A stretch of 43,887 nt of DNA from Actinomadura sp. KC345. Lineage in GTDB: Bacteria; Actinomycetota; Actinomycetes; Streptosporangiales; Streptosporangiaceae. The translations under genes and the position numbers were made by a program. Positions within the stretch are counted from its first letter, which is position 1; each line of letters starts with the position of its first letter. The stretch spans positions 1 through 43,887 of the forward strand of contig NZ_SMKH01000027.1 of NCBI RefSeq assembly GCF_004348515.1, read 5' to 3'. Shown one piece after another: positions 30,853 to 39,354 of this stretch. The notes below the pieces were generated by a model. It had not been told where the DNA came from and did not search any database. It was given only the letters and a program-made list of their open reading frames with translations.

Positions 30853-32729
30853 GACTCTCGAACCTCCTTCGCCCCTCCCAGATAGCGGCCGAGGGCGCTG
30901 ATCGGGAACACCAGCCGGTAGAGGTGGTAATTGATGTAGAAGTCGCCGGGGAATCCGGTGCCGGTGAAATGCTCCTCGTCCCAGTTCCCGTCCTGGCGCT
31001 GATGGTCGACCAGCCACCGGACGCCGCCCTCCACGGCCGCCGAGCGCTCACCGGCGGCGAGCAGCGCCAGCAGCGCCCAGGCGGTCTGCGACGGCGTGGA
31101 CGCGCCCCGCCCGATCCAGGACGCGTCGTCGTAGGAGCGCAGGTCCTCGCCCCAGCCGCCGTCGCCGTTCTGGTGCTCCTCCAGCCACGCCACGGCGCGG
31201 CGGATCGCGGGCTTGCCCGGACGGACGCCGGCGGCGATCAGCGCGGGCACCGCGCTTCCCGTCCCGTAGACGTGGTTGGCCCCCCAGCGCCCGAACCACG
31301 ACCCGTCCGCCTCCTGGGCCTTCAGCAGCCACACCACGGCCCGCTTGACCACGGCCGTCTCCGCGAGCCCCTCGCGGGAGAGCGCTTCCACGACGTGGGC
31401 GGTGACGTCCGCGGACGGCGGGTCGATGACCGCGCCGAAGTCGCAGAAGGGCAGCTTGGTGCACAGTTCGCGGGTGTTGTCGGCGTCGAACGCAGCGAAC
31501 CCGCCGTCACGCGAGGCCATCCCCGACAGCCAGCCGACCGCGCGCCCGATCGGCCGCTCCGCGCCCGGGAGGCCCGACTTGCGCAGCGCCAGGATCGCCT
31601 CGGCGGTGTCGTCGGTGTCGGGATAGACGTCGTTGTCGAACTCGAAGGCCCAGCCGCCGGGCGCGAGGCCCGGCCGCCGCACCGCCCAGTCCCCCGGCCC
31701 CCGGACCTCCTCTCCGACGACCCAGCGGGCGGCGCGCGCCATCGCGGGGGCATCGCCGGGCAGCCCCGCGTCGGCGAGGGCGTTCATGGCCAGGACCGTG
31801 TCCCAGACCGGCGACTGGCACGCCTCCAGGCGGCGGCCCTTCTCGTCCCGGATCGTGAAGCGGTCGAGCCCGGCGATGCCGCGCGCCATGACCGGGTGAT
31901 CGAGGCCGTAGCCGAGTTCGTGCAGGGCCATCAGCGAGTACACCCACGGCGGCTGGATCCCGCCCCAGCAGCCGTCGGCCTCCTGGCGGGCGACGATCCA
32001 CTCGGCAGCCCGGCGCAGCGCGGCGGTCCGCAGCGGGCGCACGGGCCGCCGCTCGTACACGTGCAGGACGCGGTCGAGCGTCTCGAACGCCCGCCCCCAG
32101 CCCTTCGCCTCCCGCGCCGGGCGTGCGCCGCCGCGCAGCTCGGGCAGGTCGAACGGCAGGGCCCGGACGGGACGCAGCGACCCGAGCACCGTGAGCGGGA
32201 CGATCGTCTGCCGCGCCCAGCACGCCCAGTCGTAGACGTTCAGCGGGACACGGCTCGGCAGGAACATCAGCTCGGGCGGCATGACGGGCAGGTCGTCCCA
32301 GGACCACTGCCCGAACAGCGCCAGCCAGATCCGGGTGAACACCCGGCTGCCCTCGACTCCGCCCGCCTCTCGCGCGTAGGCGGCGGCGCGCCTCATGTGG
32401 TCGGCGTCCGCCGGATCCCCGGCCAGCCGAAGGGCGACGTACGCCTCGATCGTCGTGGACGGGTCGGGCGGGCCGCCGAAGAAGTTCGCCCAGGTCCCGT
32501 CGGCGCGCTGCCGCGACCGGATCCAGCGCGCCGCCTCCCGCGTGTCGCCGCCCGTGCGGATGCCGAGGAACTCGCGGAGCAGCAGGTCCTCGGCGTCCAT
32601 CGTCACGTTCGTCTCCAGCTCCGCCTTCCACCAGCCCTCGGGCGACTGCAGACCCAGCAGGTGGTCGCGGGCCGCCTCGACGGCCGCGGCGGCGGCTCCG
32701 GTGAGTCCGGAAACGTCGGTCGTGGTCAT
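30849..32729 (-). CDS. shc: Squalene-hopene cyclase
   Basis: A 626-aa class II triterpene cyclase from ATG 32729 (AAGGAG upstream). The catalytic acid motif DxDD is D371-T-D-D374 in NDVYPDTDDTAE. Several QW repeats are visible (QRADGTWANFFGG, QEADGCWGG, QEADGSWFGRWG, QNGDGGWGED, QRQDGNWDEEHFTG). It cyclises squalene to hopene/hopanol at the membrane. The frame continues upstream to 33494 but that part overlaps the prenyl synthase. Directly coupled to hpnH. Confidence 0.97.
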   Translation of the reverse strand: MTTTDVSGLTGAAAAAVEAARDHLLGLQSPEGWWKAELETNVTMDAEDLLLREFLGIRTGGDTREAARWIRSRQRADGTWANFFGGPPDPSTTIEAYVALRLAGDPADADHMRRAAAYAREAGGVEGSRVFTRIWLALFGQWSWDDLPVMPPELMFLPSRVPLNVYDWACWARQTIVPLTVLGSLRPVRALPFDLPELRGGARPAREAKGWGRAFETLDRVLHVYERRPVRPLRTAALRRAAEWIVARQEADGCWGGIQPPWVYSLMALHELGYGLDHPVMARGIAGLDRFTIRDEKGRRLEACQSPVWDTVLAMNALADAGLPGDAPAMARAARWVVGEEVRGPGDWAVRRPGLAPGGWAFEFDNDVYPDTDDTAEAILALRKSGLPGAERPIGRAVGWLSGMASRDGGFAAFDADNTRELCTKLPFCDFGAVIDPPSADVTAHVVEALSREGLAETAVVKRAVVWLLKAQEADGSWFGRWGANHVYGTGSAVPALIAAGVRPGKPAIRRAVAWLEEHQNGDGGWGEDLRSYDDASWIGRGASTPSQTAWALLALLAAGERSAAVEGGVRWLVDHQRQDGNWDEEHFTGTGFPGDFYINYHLYRLVFPISALGRYLGGAKEVRES

Positions 32730-32803
32730 GCGCGCTCCTTCTCGTCCGCGTTCGTGGTGAGGGTCCGTGTCGGTGGTGAGGATCCGTGTCGAGGGCACCG
32801 GGG

Positions 32804-33814
32804 TCAGTGGTCCCGGGAGGTGACGAACAGCGCGATGTCGCGGAACTCGGCGCGGACGTGGTCGTCCATCCCCGAGTCGGCCAGGTACCGCTCGGCCGCC
32901 GCGACGCGCCGGTCCGCCTCCGCCGCGGCCCAGTCCCGCCCGCCGGCCGCCTCGACCAGGCGCGCCATCTCCTCCAAGGCGTCCTCGGACGGCTGCTCCG
33001 GGCGCGCGTACAGCTCCGCGAGCCGGGCGGACTCGGCGGTGCCGGCGTTCAACGCGAAGACCACCGGAAGGGACTTCTTGCGGGCCCGCAGGTCCGACAG
33101 GACGGGTTTGCCGGTGGTGTCCGGGCTCCCCCAGATGCCGAGCAGGTCGTCCACGAGCTGGAACGCCACGCCCATCTCGGACCCGAACCCCGTCAGCCCG
33201 GTGACGAGCCGCGCGGGCCCCTCGCCGAGCATCGCACCGATCGAGCAGGCGCAGGCGAGCAGCGCCCCGGTCTTGTCCGCCGCCATCGCCAGGCACTCGT
33301 CGAGGGTCACGTCGTCGCGCTGCTCGAACCCGAGGTCGAGCGCCTGGCCGGTGATGAGCCGCTGGGTGGCGGCGGTCAGCGCCCGCGCCGCCCAGTGCGC
33401 GCCCCGCGAGTGCTCGTCCAGCAGCAGGTTCTCCGACAGCGCCAGCAGCGCGTCGCCGCCGAGGATGGCGGCCGACGGGCCGAACACCGTCCACGCGGCG
33501 GGACGGTGCCGGCGCGTCCGGTCGCCGTCCATGATGTCGTCGTGCAGCAGCGAGAACGCGTGCACGAACTCGACGGCGACCGCGCCGGGCAGCGCCGTCT
33601 CCTGCGGCGTCCCGGCCGCGCGGGCCGACAGCAGCGCCAGCGCGGGGCGCAGCGCCTTGCCGCCCGCGGCGGCGGGCCTGCCGTCCTCGTCGGTCCAGCC
33701 GAGGTGGTAGGCGACGACGCGGCGGGTCCAGGGGTCCAGGCGGTCGGCGGAGACGCGCATCGCCCGGTCGACCAGGGCGCGCCCGTCGGTGATCGGTGCC
33801 GGGACGGCGGTCAT
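32804..33814 (-). CDS. Polyprenyl (farnesyl) diphosphate synthase
   Basis: A 336-aa trans-prenyltransferase. The first aspartate-rich motif is DDIMD (92-96) in SLLHDDIMDGDRTRRHRP; the second is QLVDDLLG (D222, D223), in which the last Asp is replaced by Gly, as in several actinomycete enzymes. Located between hpnE and shc, it presumably supplies farnesyl diphosphate for squalene. ATG 33814 overlaps the hpnE stop by 4 bp (ATGA). A much longer open frame to 34984 is antisense-like and overlaps hpnE. Confidence 0.92.
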   Translation of the reverse strand: MTAVPAPITDGRALVDRAMRVSADRLDPWTRRVVAYHLGWTDEDGRPAAAGGKALRPALALLSARAAGTPQETALPGAVAVEFVHAFSLLHDDIMDGDRTRRHRPAAWTVFGPSAAILGGDALLALSENLLLDEHSRGAHWAARALTAATQRLITGQALDLGFEQRDDVTLDECLAMAADKTGALLACACSIGAMLGEGPARLVTGLTGFGSEMGVAFQLVDDLLGIWGSPDTTGKPVLSDLRARKKSLPVVFALNAGTAESARLAELYARPEQPSEDALEEMARLVEAAGGRDWAAAEADRRVAAAERYLADSGMDDHVRAEFRDIALFVTSRDH

Positions 33815-35181
33815 CGGCCGGTCACCTCTTCGGCTCCGGCCCGCCGAGCGGTCTCGCGCAGGTGCCGCCGGACGAGGCGGGCGGCGGTGAGGCCACTGCG
33901 CACGGCTCCCTCCATCGTGTCGGGCCAGCCCGTGTCGGTCCACGCGCCGGCGAGGAACAGCCACGGCAGCCGGGTCGCGGACCCGGGGCGCAGCGCGCCG
34001 CTGCCGGGGCTCTGGCGGAAGGTGGCGTGCCGCTCCCGCGTCACGAAGAAGTCGGTGACGCGGGCGCGGCGGGCGGCCGGGAACAGCCGTTCCAGCGCGG
34101 CGAGGTACACCTCCCGCAGCTCCGCGGTGGGCGTGTCGATCCAGCTGTCGGCCGCCGAGACCGAGACCGCGAGGTACTGGCCGCCGGTCAGGCCGCTCAC
34201 CCCGGTCCGGTCGAACACCCACTGGACGGGCGAGCCGACCGCCGCGACGAACGGCTCGTCCATGACCGGCCGGTCGTAGACGACGTGGACGTTGACGATG
34301 GGGCTGGACCCGAGGCCTGCCCAGCGCGATCGGTCGGGGCACGCCTCCGGCGGGACGAGCGAGGCCGCCGCCCGGTGCGGGACCGCCACGACGACGGCGT
34401 CGGCGCCGGCCGGGGAGCCGTTCACCAGAAGCTTCGGCCCGGCCACGACCGCCGACACCTTCGCCCCGAGGTGGATCCGGCCGCCGTCCCGTTCGATCTT
34501 CGCCGCCGCGATCGTCCCGTGCAGGTCGCCGAGCGGGACGGACGCGACGCCGATGTCGGCGGCGTCGGAGCGGCCGAGCAGCGCCGTCTGGCACACCATG
34601 GCGGCGGGGCCGAGCGCGGCGTCGTCCAGCCCGATGTTGAGCGCCGCCGTGACGAACAGCTCCCAGAGCGCCTCCCTGGCCCGAGGCCCCTGGCCGTGGC
34701 CGGCGAGCCAGGCGCCCATGGCGAGGCCGTCGAGGGACGGGTCGTCCGGGTCGAGGCGGTCGAGCGCCAGCGAGGCGCGGACGGCGCGCAGCCGGTCGGC
34801 CGGTGGGAGCAGCGCGTAGCGGGCGAGGGCGGGCACGAAGTGCAGCGGGCCGGGCGCCTTGGCGCGGCGGAGCCGCCCGGCCGGACCGTCCGGGTCGAGG
34901 ACGCGGACGTCGAAGCGCTCCTGGACGCTGACGCGGTCGAGCGCGTCCAACCTCTCCAGCAGCCCCCGGTACGCGGTGCAGCATTTCAGGAAGATGTGCT
35001 GCCCGTTGTCGACGGTGAGCCCGTCGCGGTCGAACGAGTGCGTGGCGCCGCCGAGGCGGGGGCGCGCCTCGTAGAGGGTGGTCCGCACCCCGGTCTCCTG
35101 GAGCGCCAGCGCCGTCGTGATCCCCGCGAGGCCGCCGCCGACGACGGCGACGTGGGCTCCGCCGCTGTGGCCGCCGTTCAC
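33811..35181 (-). CDS. hpnE: Hydroxysqualene dehydroxylase HpnE
   Basis: A 456-aa flavoprotein of the phytoene-desaturase/amine-oxidase superfamily. The dinucleotide motif VAVVGGGLAGITTALALQETG is at residues 11-31, then YEARPRLGGATHSF and NGQHIFLKCC; the C-terminal FAD motif is WLFLAGAWTDTGWPDTMEGAVRSG. HpnE reduces hydroxysqualene to squalene. The start is GTG 35181, overlapping the hpnD stop (GTGA). Its order after hpnC and hpnD is the standard one. Confidence 0.95.
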   Translation of the reverse strand: MNGGHSGGAHVAVVGGGLAGITTALALQETGVRTTLYEARPRLGGATHSFDRDGLTVDNGQHIFLKCCTAYRGLLERLDALDRVSVQERFDVRVLDPDGPAGRLRRAKAPGPLHFVPALARYALLPPADRLRAVRASLALDRLDPDDPSLDGLAMGAWLAGHGQGPRAREALWELFVTAALNIGLDDAALGPAAMVCQTALLGRSDAADIGVASVPLGDLHGTIAAAKIERDGGRIHLGAKVSAVVAGPKLLVNGSPAGADAVVVAVPHRAAASLVPPEACPDRSRWAGLGSSPIVNVHVVYDRPVMDEPFVAAVGSPVQWVFDRTGVSGLTGGQYLAVSVSAADSWIDTPTAELREVYLAALERLFPAARRARVTDFFVTRERHATFRQSPGSGALRPGSATRLPWLFLAGAWTDTGWPDTMEGAVRSGLTAARLVRRHLRETARRAGAEEVTGR

Positions 35182-36053
35182 CGGCGGGTCCCCGCCATCG
35201 CCCGCGCGGAGACGGCGGCCTTCTCCCAGCCCGGCAGGGACGTCCGCGTCTCCAGGGCCGCGAGGGGGTCGGCCGTGATGCGCTTCAGCAGGCGCCGGTA
35301 GATGCCCGCCATGGCCCCGGTGCAGGCGGCGCTGCGGCGGTCGAGCATGGGCAGCAGCTTCAGCCCGGTGCCGTACCACTCCTCGGCCCGGGTCGCCTCG
35401 AACCGGACGAGCGCGACCAGCCGGTCCGGCGGGTCGGTCAGGCGGCCCGCCTCGTCCCGGTGCAGCGTGCACCCGAAGCGCGCGAGGTCCTTGGCCGGGA
35501 GGTAGACGCGTCCGTTCGCCCCGTCCTCCTTGACGTCGCGCAGGATGTTCGTCAGCTGTAACGCGACGCCGAGCGCGTCGGCGCGCGGCACGGCCGTGCC
35601 CGGGTCGGACGTCCCGAACACGCCGAGGGACAGCCGGCCGACGGTGCCGGCGACGCACCGGCAGTACCAGAGCAGGTCGTCGAAGGTGTCGTAGTCCTCG
35701 CCGCGGACGTCGGCCTCGCAGCCGTCGATGAGCTCCCCGAAGGCGTCGAGCGGGATCGGCCGGCGGCCTGCCGCGTCCGCGAGCGCCGCGAGCACGAGAT
35801 CGGACGGATGGGCGCCCGGGTCGGCGAGCCGCGCCCGCTCGTCCGCCAGCCTCGCCAGTCGCTCCGGAGCGGGCGCGTCGTGGTCGTCGCCGATGTCGTC
35901 GATCCGCCGGGCGAAGGCGTAGACGGCGCTCAGCGCACGCCGTTTCGGCGCGGGCAGCAGGCGGATCCCGTAGGAGAAGTTGCGCGCCTGCGTCCGGACG
36001 ACGTCCTCGCAGTGCCGGTAGGCGGCGGCCGCACCCACGCCGGCTCCGTCCAT
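35178..36053 (-). CDS. hpnD: Presqualene diphosphate synthase HpnD
   Basis: A 291-aa squalene/phytoene-synthase-like protein: FSYGIRLLPAPKRRALSAVYAFAR, first Asp motif DDIGDD (52-57), and second motif LTNILRDVKEDGANGRVYLPA. It condenses two farnesyl diphosphates to presqualene diphosphate. It begins 4 bp after the hpnC stop, with AAGGAG-like sequence at the hpnC end. HpnC and HpnD are paralogues; I assign them by order and by the D-motif details (LRDVKED here, QDAGED in HpnC). Confidence 0.93.
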   Translation of the reverse strand: MDGAGVGAAAAYRHCEDVVRTQARNFSYGIRLLPAPKRRALSAVYAFARRIDDIGDDHDAPAPERLARLADERARLADPGAHPSDLVLAALADAAGRRPIPLDAFGELIDGCEADVRGEDYDTFDDLLWYCRCVAGTVGRLSLGVFGTSDPGTAVPRADALGVALQLTNILRDVKEDGANGRVYLPAKDLARFGCTLHRDEAGRLTDPPDRLVALVRFEATRAEEWYGTGLKLLPMLDRRSAACTGAMAGIYRRLLKRITADPLAALETRTSLPGWEKAAVSARAMAGTRR

Positions 36054-36057
36054 CTCG

Positions 36058-36915
36058 TCATCTCCTTCCCAGAGTCCGCGACCACTCGGCGAGCAGCCGT
36101 GCCTTCCTCGGTCGTGGCGGGGCGCTCAGGACGTCGTAGGCCCCGCGCTCCAGCGCCGCCAGGGTGGCGAGGCCGCCGGCCACGTACCCGGCCACGGCGA
36201 CCCGCGCGAACCCCTGGAGCCGCCCGGTGAGCACCGCGCCCTCGTCGAGGAGGCGGCGGGCCCGCCGCGCCTGGAGGGCGAGGACGCCGCGCAGCCGGGT
36301 CGGGGTGAGCGCGGCCTCCAGGTCGCCCTCCTCGCAGCCGAACCGGCGCAGGTCGTCGGCCGGGAGGTAGATCCGGCCGTTCCGGTAGTCCTCGCCGGCG
36401 TCCTGGCATTGCTCGATGATCTGGAGCGCGGTGCACACCTTGTCGGACAGCGCGAGCCGGTCCGGGGTGGCGGCGCCGAACACGTGCAGGACGATGTGCC
36501 CGACCGGGTCGGCGGACATCGCGCAGTAGCCGAGCAGCTCGTCGTACGTGCCGTAGCGGGAGACGACCTGGTCCTGGCGGTTGGCCTGGAGGAGGCGGTG
36601 GAACGGCTCCGCCGGGATCGCGCAGCCGGCGACCGTGCGGGCCAGGCCGCGCATCACCGGAAGCTCCGGCTCCGCGCCCGCGTAGATCCGGCCGAGGTCG
36701 CGCTCGACCAGGTCGAGCAGCGCCGTCCGCTCGCCGGGCGGGGCCTCGTCGCCGATGTCGTCCACGAGCCGGGCGTAGCCGTAGACGTTCAGCAGGTTCG
36801 CGCGGTGCCGCGCCGGCAGCAGCCGCGTGGCCACCGGGAAGTTCTCCCGGGCCTGGAGTTCGTCCCTGGTCCGGCGCTCCTCGGCCTCGTTGTGCAAGCG
36901 CTCGCTGACGGACAT
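36058..36915 (-). CDS. hpnC: Hydroxysqualene synthase HpnC
   Basis: A 285-aa squalene-synthase-like protein from ATG 36915 (GAAGGAA upstream). Motifs: ENFPVATRLLPARHRANLLNVYGYARLVDDIGDE (first Asp motif D52/D53/D56) and QIIEQCQDAGEDYRNGRIYLP (second). It converts presqualene diphosphate to hydroxysqualene. It is the first gene of the hopanoid operon, so the main promoter lies in 36916-37135. Confidence 0.93.
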   Translation of the reverse strand: MSVSERLHNEAEERRTRDELQARENFPVATRLLPARHRANLLNVYGYARLVDDIGDEAPPGERTALLDLVERDLGRIYAGAEPELPVMRGLARTVAGCAIPAEPFHRLLQANRQDQVVSRYGTYDELLGYCAMSADPVGHIVLHVFGAATPDRLALSDKVCTALQIIEQCQDAGEDYRNGRIYLPADDLRRFGCEEGDLEAALTPTRLRGVLALQARRARRLLDEGAVLTGRLQGFARVAVAGYVAGGLATLAALERGAYDVLSAPPRPRKARLLAEWSRTLGRR

Positions 36916-36958
36916 GGCGTTCCTTCGAGAACGGCGGCGGCGTGAGGCGTCAACGGTG

Positions 36959-36971
36959 CCCGGTAACCGGG
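36959..36971. promoter_or_regulatory. Palindrome in the hopanoid operon leader
   Basis: CCCGGT-A-ACCGGG is a perfect 6+6 palindrome 44 bp before hpnC, with a further related half (ACCGGT) at about 36978. It may be an operator or a leader hairpin. No clear -35/-10 pair found. Confidence 0.35.
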
Positions 36972-37135
36972 TGATCGACCGGTAAACATGGGCGCCGCGG
37001 GAGCCCCCTGTGGCGTACGTCCCCGAACCGCCGGGCAAACCCTCCCGAACGCCCCGCATTTATCCGTGTAGGCCGGAAGTGGTCAGGCGGGAATATGTGA
37101 TCGCCTCGGCGTCCGCGGTGGTCAGTCCGCGGTGA

Positions 37136-38074
37136 TCAGTAGGTGCCGAGGATCCCGGCGAGGATCTGCGGGGTGTGCTCGGGCGGGGCGGCCTCGGTCA
37201 CCAGCGTGTTGAAGACGTGCCAGTGGTGCTCGATCTCCGGCCACCGGCTCGGGTACACGGCGCTGTTGGCCCGCTCCAGGTACACCATGTCGGGCAGCCC
37301 CTGCTGCGGGAACCGCACGAGCGTGAGGGGCCCGTCGCCGGCGACCCGCCCGCAGATCCCGAACGGCGCGATCTGCACGGTGACGTTCGGCCGCCTGCAC
37401 AGCTCGACGATGTGCCGGATCTGGGCCCGCATCGTCTCCGGCTCGCCGATCGGGCGCCACAGGGCCGCCTCGTCGAGCACGGCCCACAGGTTCAGCGGGC
37501 GCGGGCGGCGGCGCAGGACGCGCTGCCGCCGCATCCGGAACTCGACGCGCCGCTCGACCTCCGGCGCCGGGCTGACGCGGCGGATCAGCGCGCGGGCGTA
37601 GTCCTCGCACTGCAGCAGGCCGGGGACGAACTGCGCCTCGAACGTGCGGACCAGCCTGGCCGACTGCTCCGCGCTGAGGTAGGGGCGCACCCACGGCGGG
37701 ACGATGTCGCCCTCGCCGTACCACCACGGCCGCGCGGTGGTCTGCGCGGCGAGCGCGAGCAGGGTCGCGCGCTCGTCGTCGTTCACGCCGTAGCCGGTGA
37801 GGAGGGCGTCGATGTCGCCGGGCCTGCATCCCGAGCGGCCCAGTTCCAGCCTGGAGATCTTGGAGGTGGACCCGCCGATCGCCCGGGCCGCCTCCCGCCG
37901 GGTGATCCGGGCGGCCTCGCGCAGCGCCCGCAGCCGCCGGGCCAGCAGCATGCGGGGGACGAGCGGGTCACCCTGCGCGTCTATGGGCTGTCTTCTGCCG
38001 GTGATCGAGACGGAGGCCAACGGGGGCTCCTCATCGGGACAGGCGTGGACGAACGACTCACTATACCCTCGCAC
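37136..38074 (-). CDS. XRE-family regulator with DUF5753
   Basis: About 312 aa. A helix-turn-helix of the actinomycete XRE type (LARRLRALREAARITRREAARAIGGSTSKISRLELGRSG) is followed by a DUF5753 ligand-binding-like domain (ARPWWYGEGDIVPPWVRPYLSAEQSARLVRTFEAQFVPGLLQCEDYARALI, RRQRVL, LDEAALWRPIG, NVTVQIAPFG). The start is uncertain: ATG 38074 is used, but family alignments suggest a beginning nearer residue 35-42. A DUF397 partner, usual for this family, is absent; the adjacent upstream gene is a DUF574 methyltransferase. Such genes act in development and antibiotic regulation in Streptomyces. Confidence 0.85.
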   Translation of the reverse strand: MRGYSESFVHACPDEEPPLASVSITGRRQPIDAQGDPLVPRMLLARRLRALREAARITRREAARAIGGSTSKISRLELGRSGCRPGDIDALLTGYGVNDDERATLLALAAQTTARPWWYGEGDIVPPWVRPYLSAEQSARLVRTFEAQFVPGLLQCEDYARALIRRVSPAPEVERRVEFRMRRQRVLRRRPRPLNLWAVLDEAALWRPIGEPETMRAQIRHIVELCRRPNVTVQIAPFGICGRVAGDGPLTLVRFPQQGLPDMVYLERANSAVYPSRWPEIEHHWHVFNTLVTEAAPPEHTPQILAGILGTY

Positions 38075-38171
38075 AGCGCGTCGGACGCGGAACGGTGGGC
38101 GATGTTCGAAGGAACCCTGTTCTCGGCCCGCCGCGGCCCGTCATCCCTCCGCGGCGGGACATGGCTCTGCG

Positions 38172-38978
38172 TCAGGGTTTACGGGCCACGCCGCACAGCG
38201 TCGGGACCACCTCGGCGTCGTCGGCCTCCGGGCGCCACGCGTTGACCGTCACGAGCCCCGGCTCCTCCAGCTCCAGGCCGTCGAAGTAGCGGGAGATGAA
38301 CTCGCGGCTGCGCAGCCGGAACGGGATGGCGCCGGTGGCGTCGTAGGCGCGCTGCGCGGCGTTGAAGTCGTCGTCGGTGTCGGTGCAGTCGTCCAGGATG
38401 AGGTAGCTGCCGGACGGGAGGCCGCCCACCAGCCCGTGCGCGACTCGCAGCGCCTCGTCGGGATCGACGATGTGCCCCATGACGTTGACCAGCAGCAGCG
38501 CGACGGGCCGCGAGAGGTCGAGGGTCTCGGACGCCCTGTCCAGGATCGTCTTGGGGTCGTGCAGGTCGCAGTCGATGTAGGCGGTGCGCCCCTCGGGGGT
38601 GCTGGTCAGCAGGGCACGCGCGTGGGCGAGGACGAGGGGGTCGTTGTCGACGTAGACGACCTTCGCCTCGGGGGCGGCGCGCTGGGCCATCTCGTGGGTG
38701 TTGTCGACGGTGGGCAGTCCCGTCCCGCAGTCCATGAACTGGCGGATGCCGCGTTCGCGGATCAGGAACCTGATCGCGCGGTCCATGAAGTAGCGGCCGG
38801 CGCGGGCGAGCGGCACGATGCCGGGGTACAGCGACTTGTACTCGTCGCCGGCGATCCGGTCGATCTCGTAGTTGTCGGTGCCGCCGAGCCAGTAATTCCA
38901 GATCCGCGCCGACTGCGGAACGTCAGTGTTGATCTTCGTCTCCGACCCCTGTTCCGGGCCGCGGGGGGCATCCGTCAT
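38172..38978 (-). CDS. SAM-dependent methyltransferase, DUF574 family (copy 2)
   Basis: A 268-aa paralogue of 26668-27483: INTDVPQSARIWNYWLGGTDNYEIDRIAGDEY, FMDCGTGLPTVDNTHEMAQ (SAM loop), AKVVYVDNDPLV, LLLVNVMGHIVDPDEAL. A good AAAGGAG site lies upstream of ATG 38978. It is followed 97 bp later by the XRE/DUF5753 gene on the same strand, a frequent pairing in actinomycetes. Substrate unknown. Confidence 0.9.
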   Translation of the reverse strand: MTDAPRGPEQGSETKINTDVPQSARIWNYWLGGTDNYEIDRIAGDEYKSLYPGIVPLARAGRYFMDRAIRFLIRERGIRQFMDCGTGLPTVDNTHEMAQRAAPEAKVVYVDNDPLVLAHARALLTSTPEGRTAYIDCDLHDPKTILDRASETLDLSRPVALLLVNVMGHIVDPDEALRVAHGLVGGLPSGSYLILDDCTDTDDDFNAAQRAYDATGAIPFRLRSREFISRYFDGLELEEPGLVTVNAWRPEADDAEVVPTLCGVARKP

Positions 38979-39354
38979 CGGTCTGACGCTCCTTTCGGCG
39001 GTACGGCCGTCCTCTCATCGGCAAACCTAGCCCCGCCGATACGGGGGCGGCCAGATACCCGAAATTCGGGCCTGTCCGTTTTTCCTTTGAGGACATTAAT
39101 GAATACGCAGAGTGGGCAGGACTCCGAGGTCGGCGTGACGGCGGTGACCAGGGGGATTCCGGTGGAGTCCGGCGTGCCGCGCCGCGGGCCGGCCGGACGG
39201 TCCGGACGAAACGATCACTTACGGACGCGCCAGGATGCCGTCACCGATCCGCACCGCCTTCACACCTCGCCGACCAGGCATTTTCCATCGCAACAATTCC
39301 GGCATTTACCGCATTTATCTCTGCGGCGGAAAACGGGCGCCGAGGTGGCGGCGT
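38979..39354. other. Intergenic region with palindrome, possible small ORF and AT-rich direct repeats
   Basis: Three signals. A 13-bp palindrome CCCGAAATTCGGG at 39058-39070, about 80 bp before methyltransferase copy 2, is a possible operator. A plus-strand ATG at 39099 is preceded by a strong TTGAGGA site; the frame runs to 39425 (108 aa, basic, low-complexity, ending antisense to pucR), so it may be a small gene or leader peptide but is weakly supported. Near 39270-39325 the AT-rich motif (G/C)GCATTT(T/A)(C/T)C occurs three times as direct repeats. Confidence 0.35.

Noticed and set aside
30924..33710. A 928-aa plus-strand open frame opposite shc and the prenyl synthase
   Set aside because: Antisense shadow of two enzymes with clear catalytic motifs on the minus strand; no domain or ribosome-binding site.
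33815..34984. N-terminal extension of the prenyl synthase frame
   Set aside because: It overlaps hpnE in another frame and has shadow-like Arg/Pro composition; the ATG at 33814 coupled to the hpnE stop gives the normal family length.
39263..39330. Minus-strand peptide CGKCRNCCDGKC, which looked like a metal-binding or RiPP core
   Set aside because: The frame has no ATG/GTG/TTG start close by, follows the pucR stop in a different frame, and the Cys codons arise from the AT-rich TAAATGC-type direct repeats. Kept only as a DNA-repeat observation.
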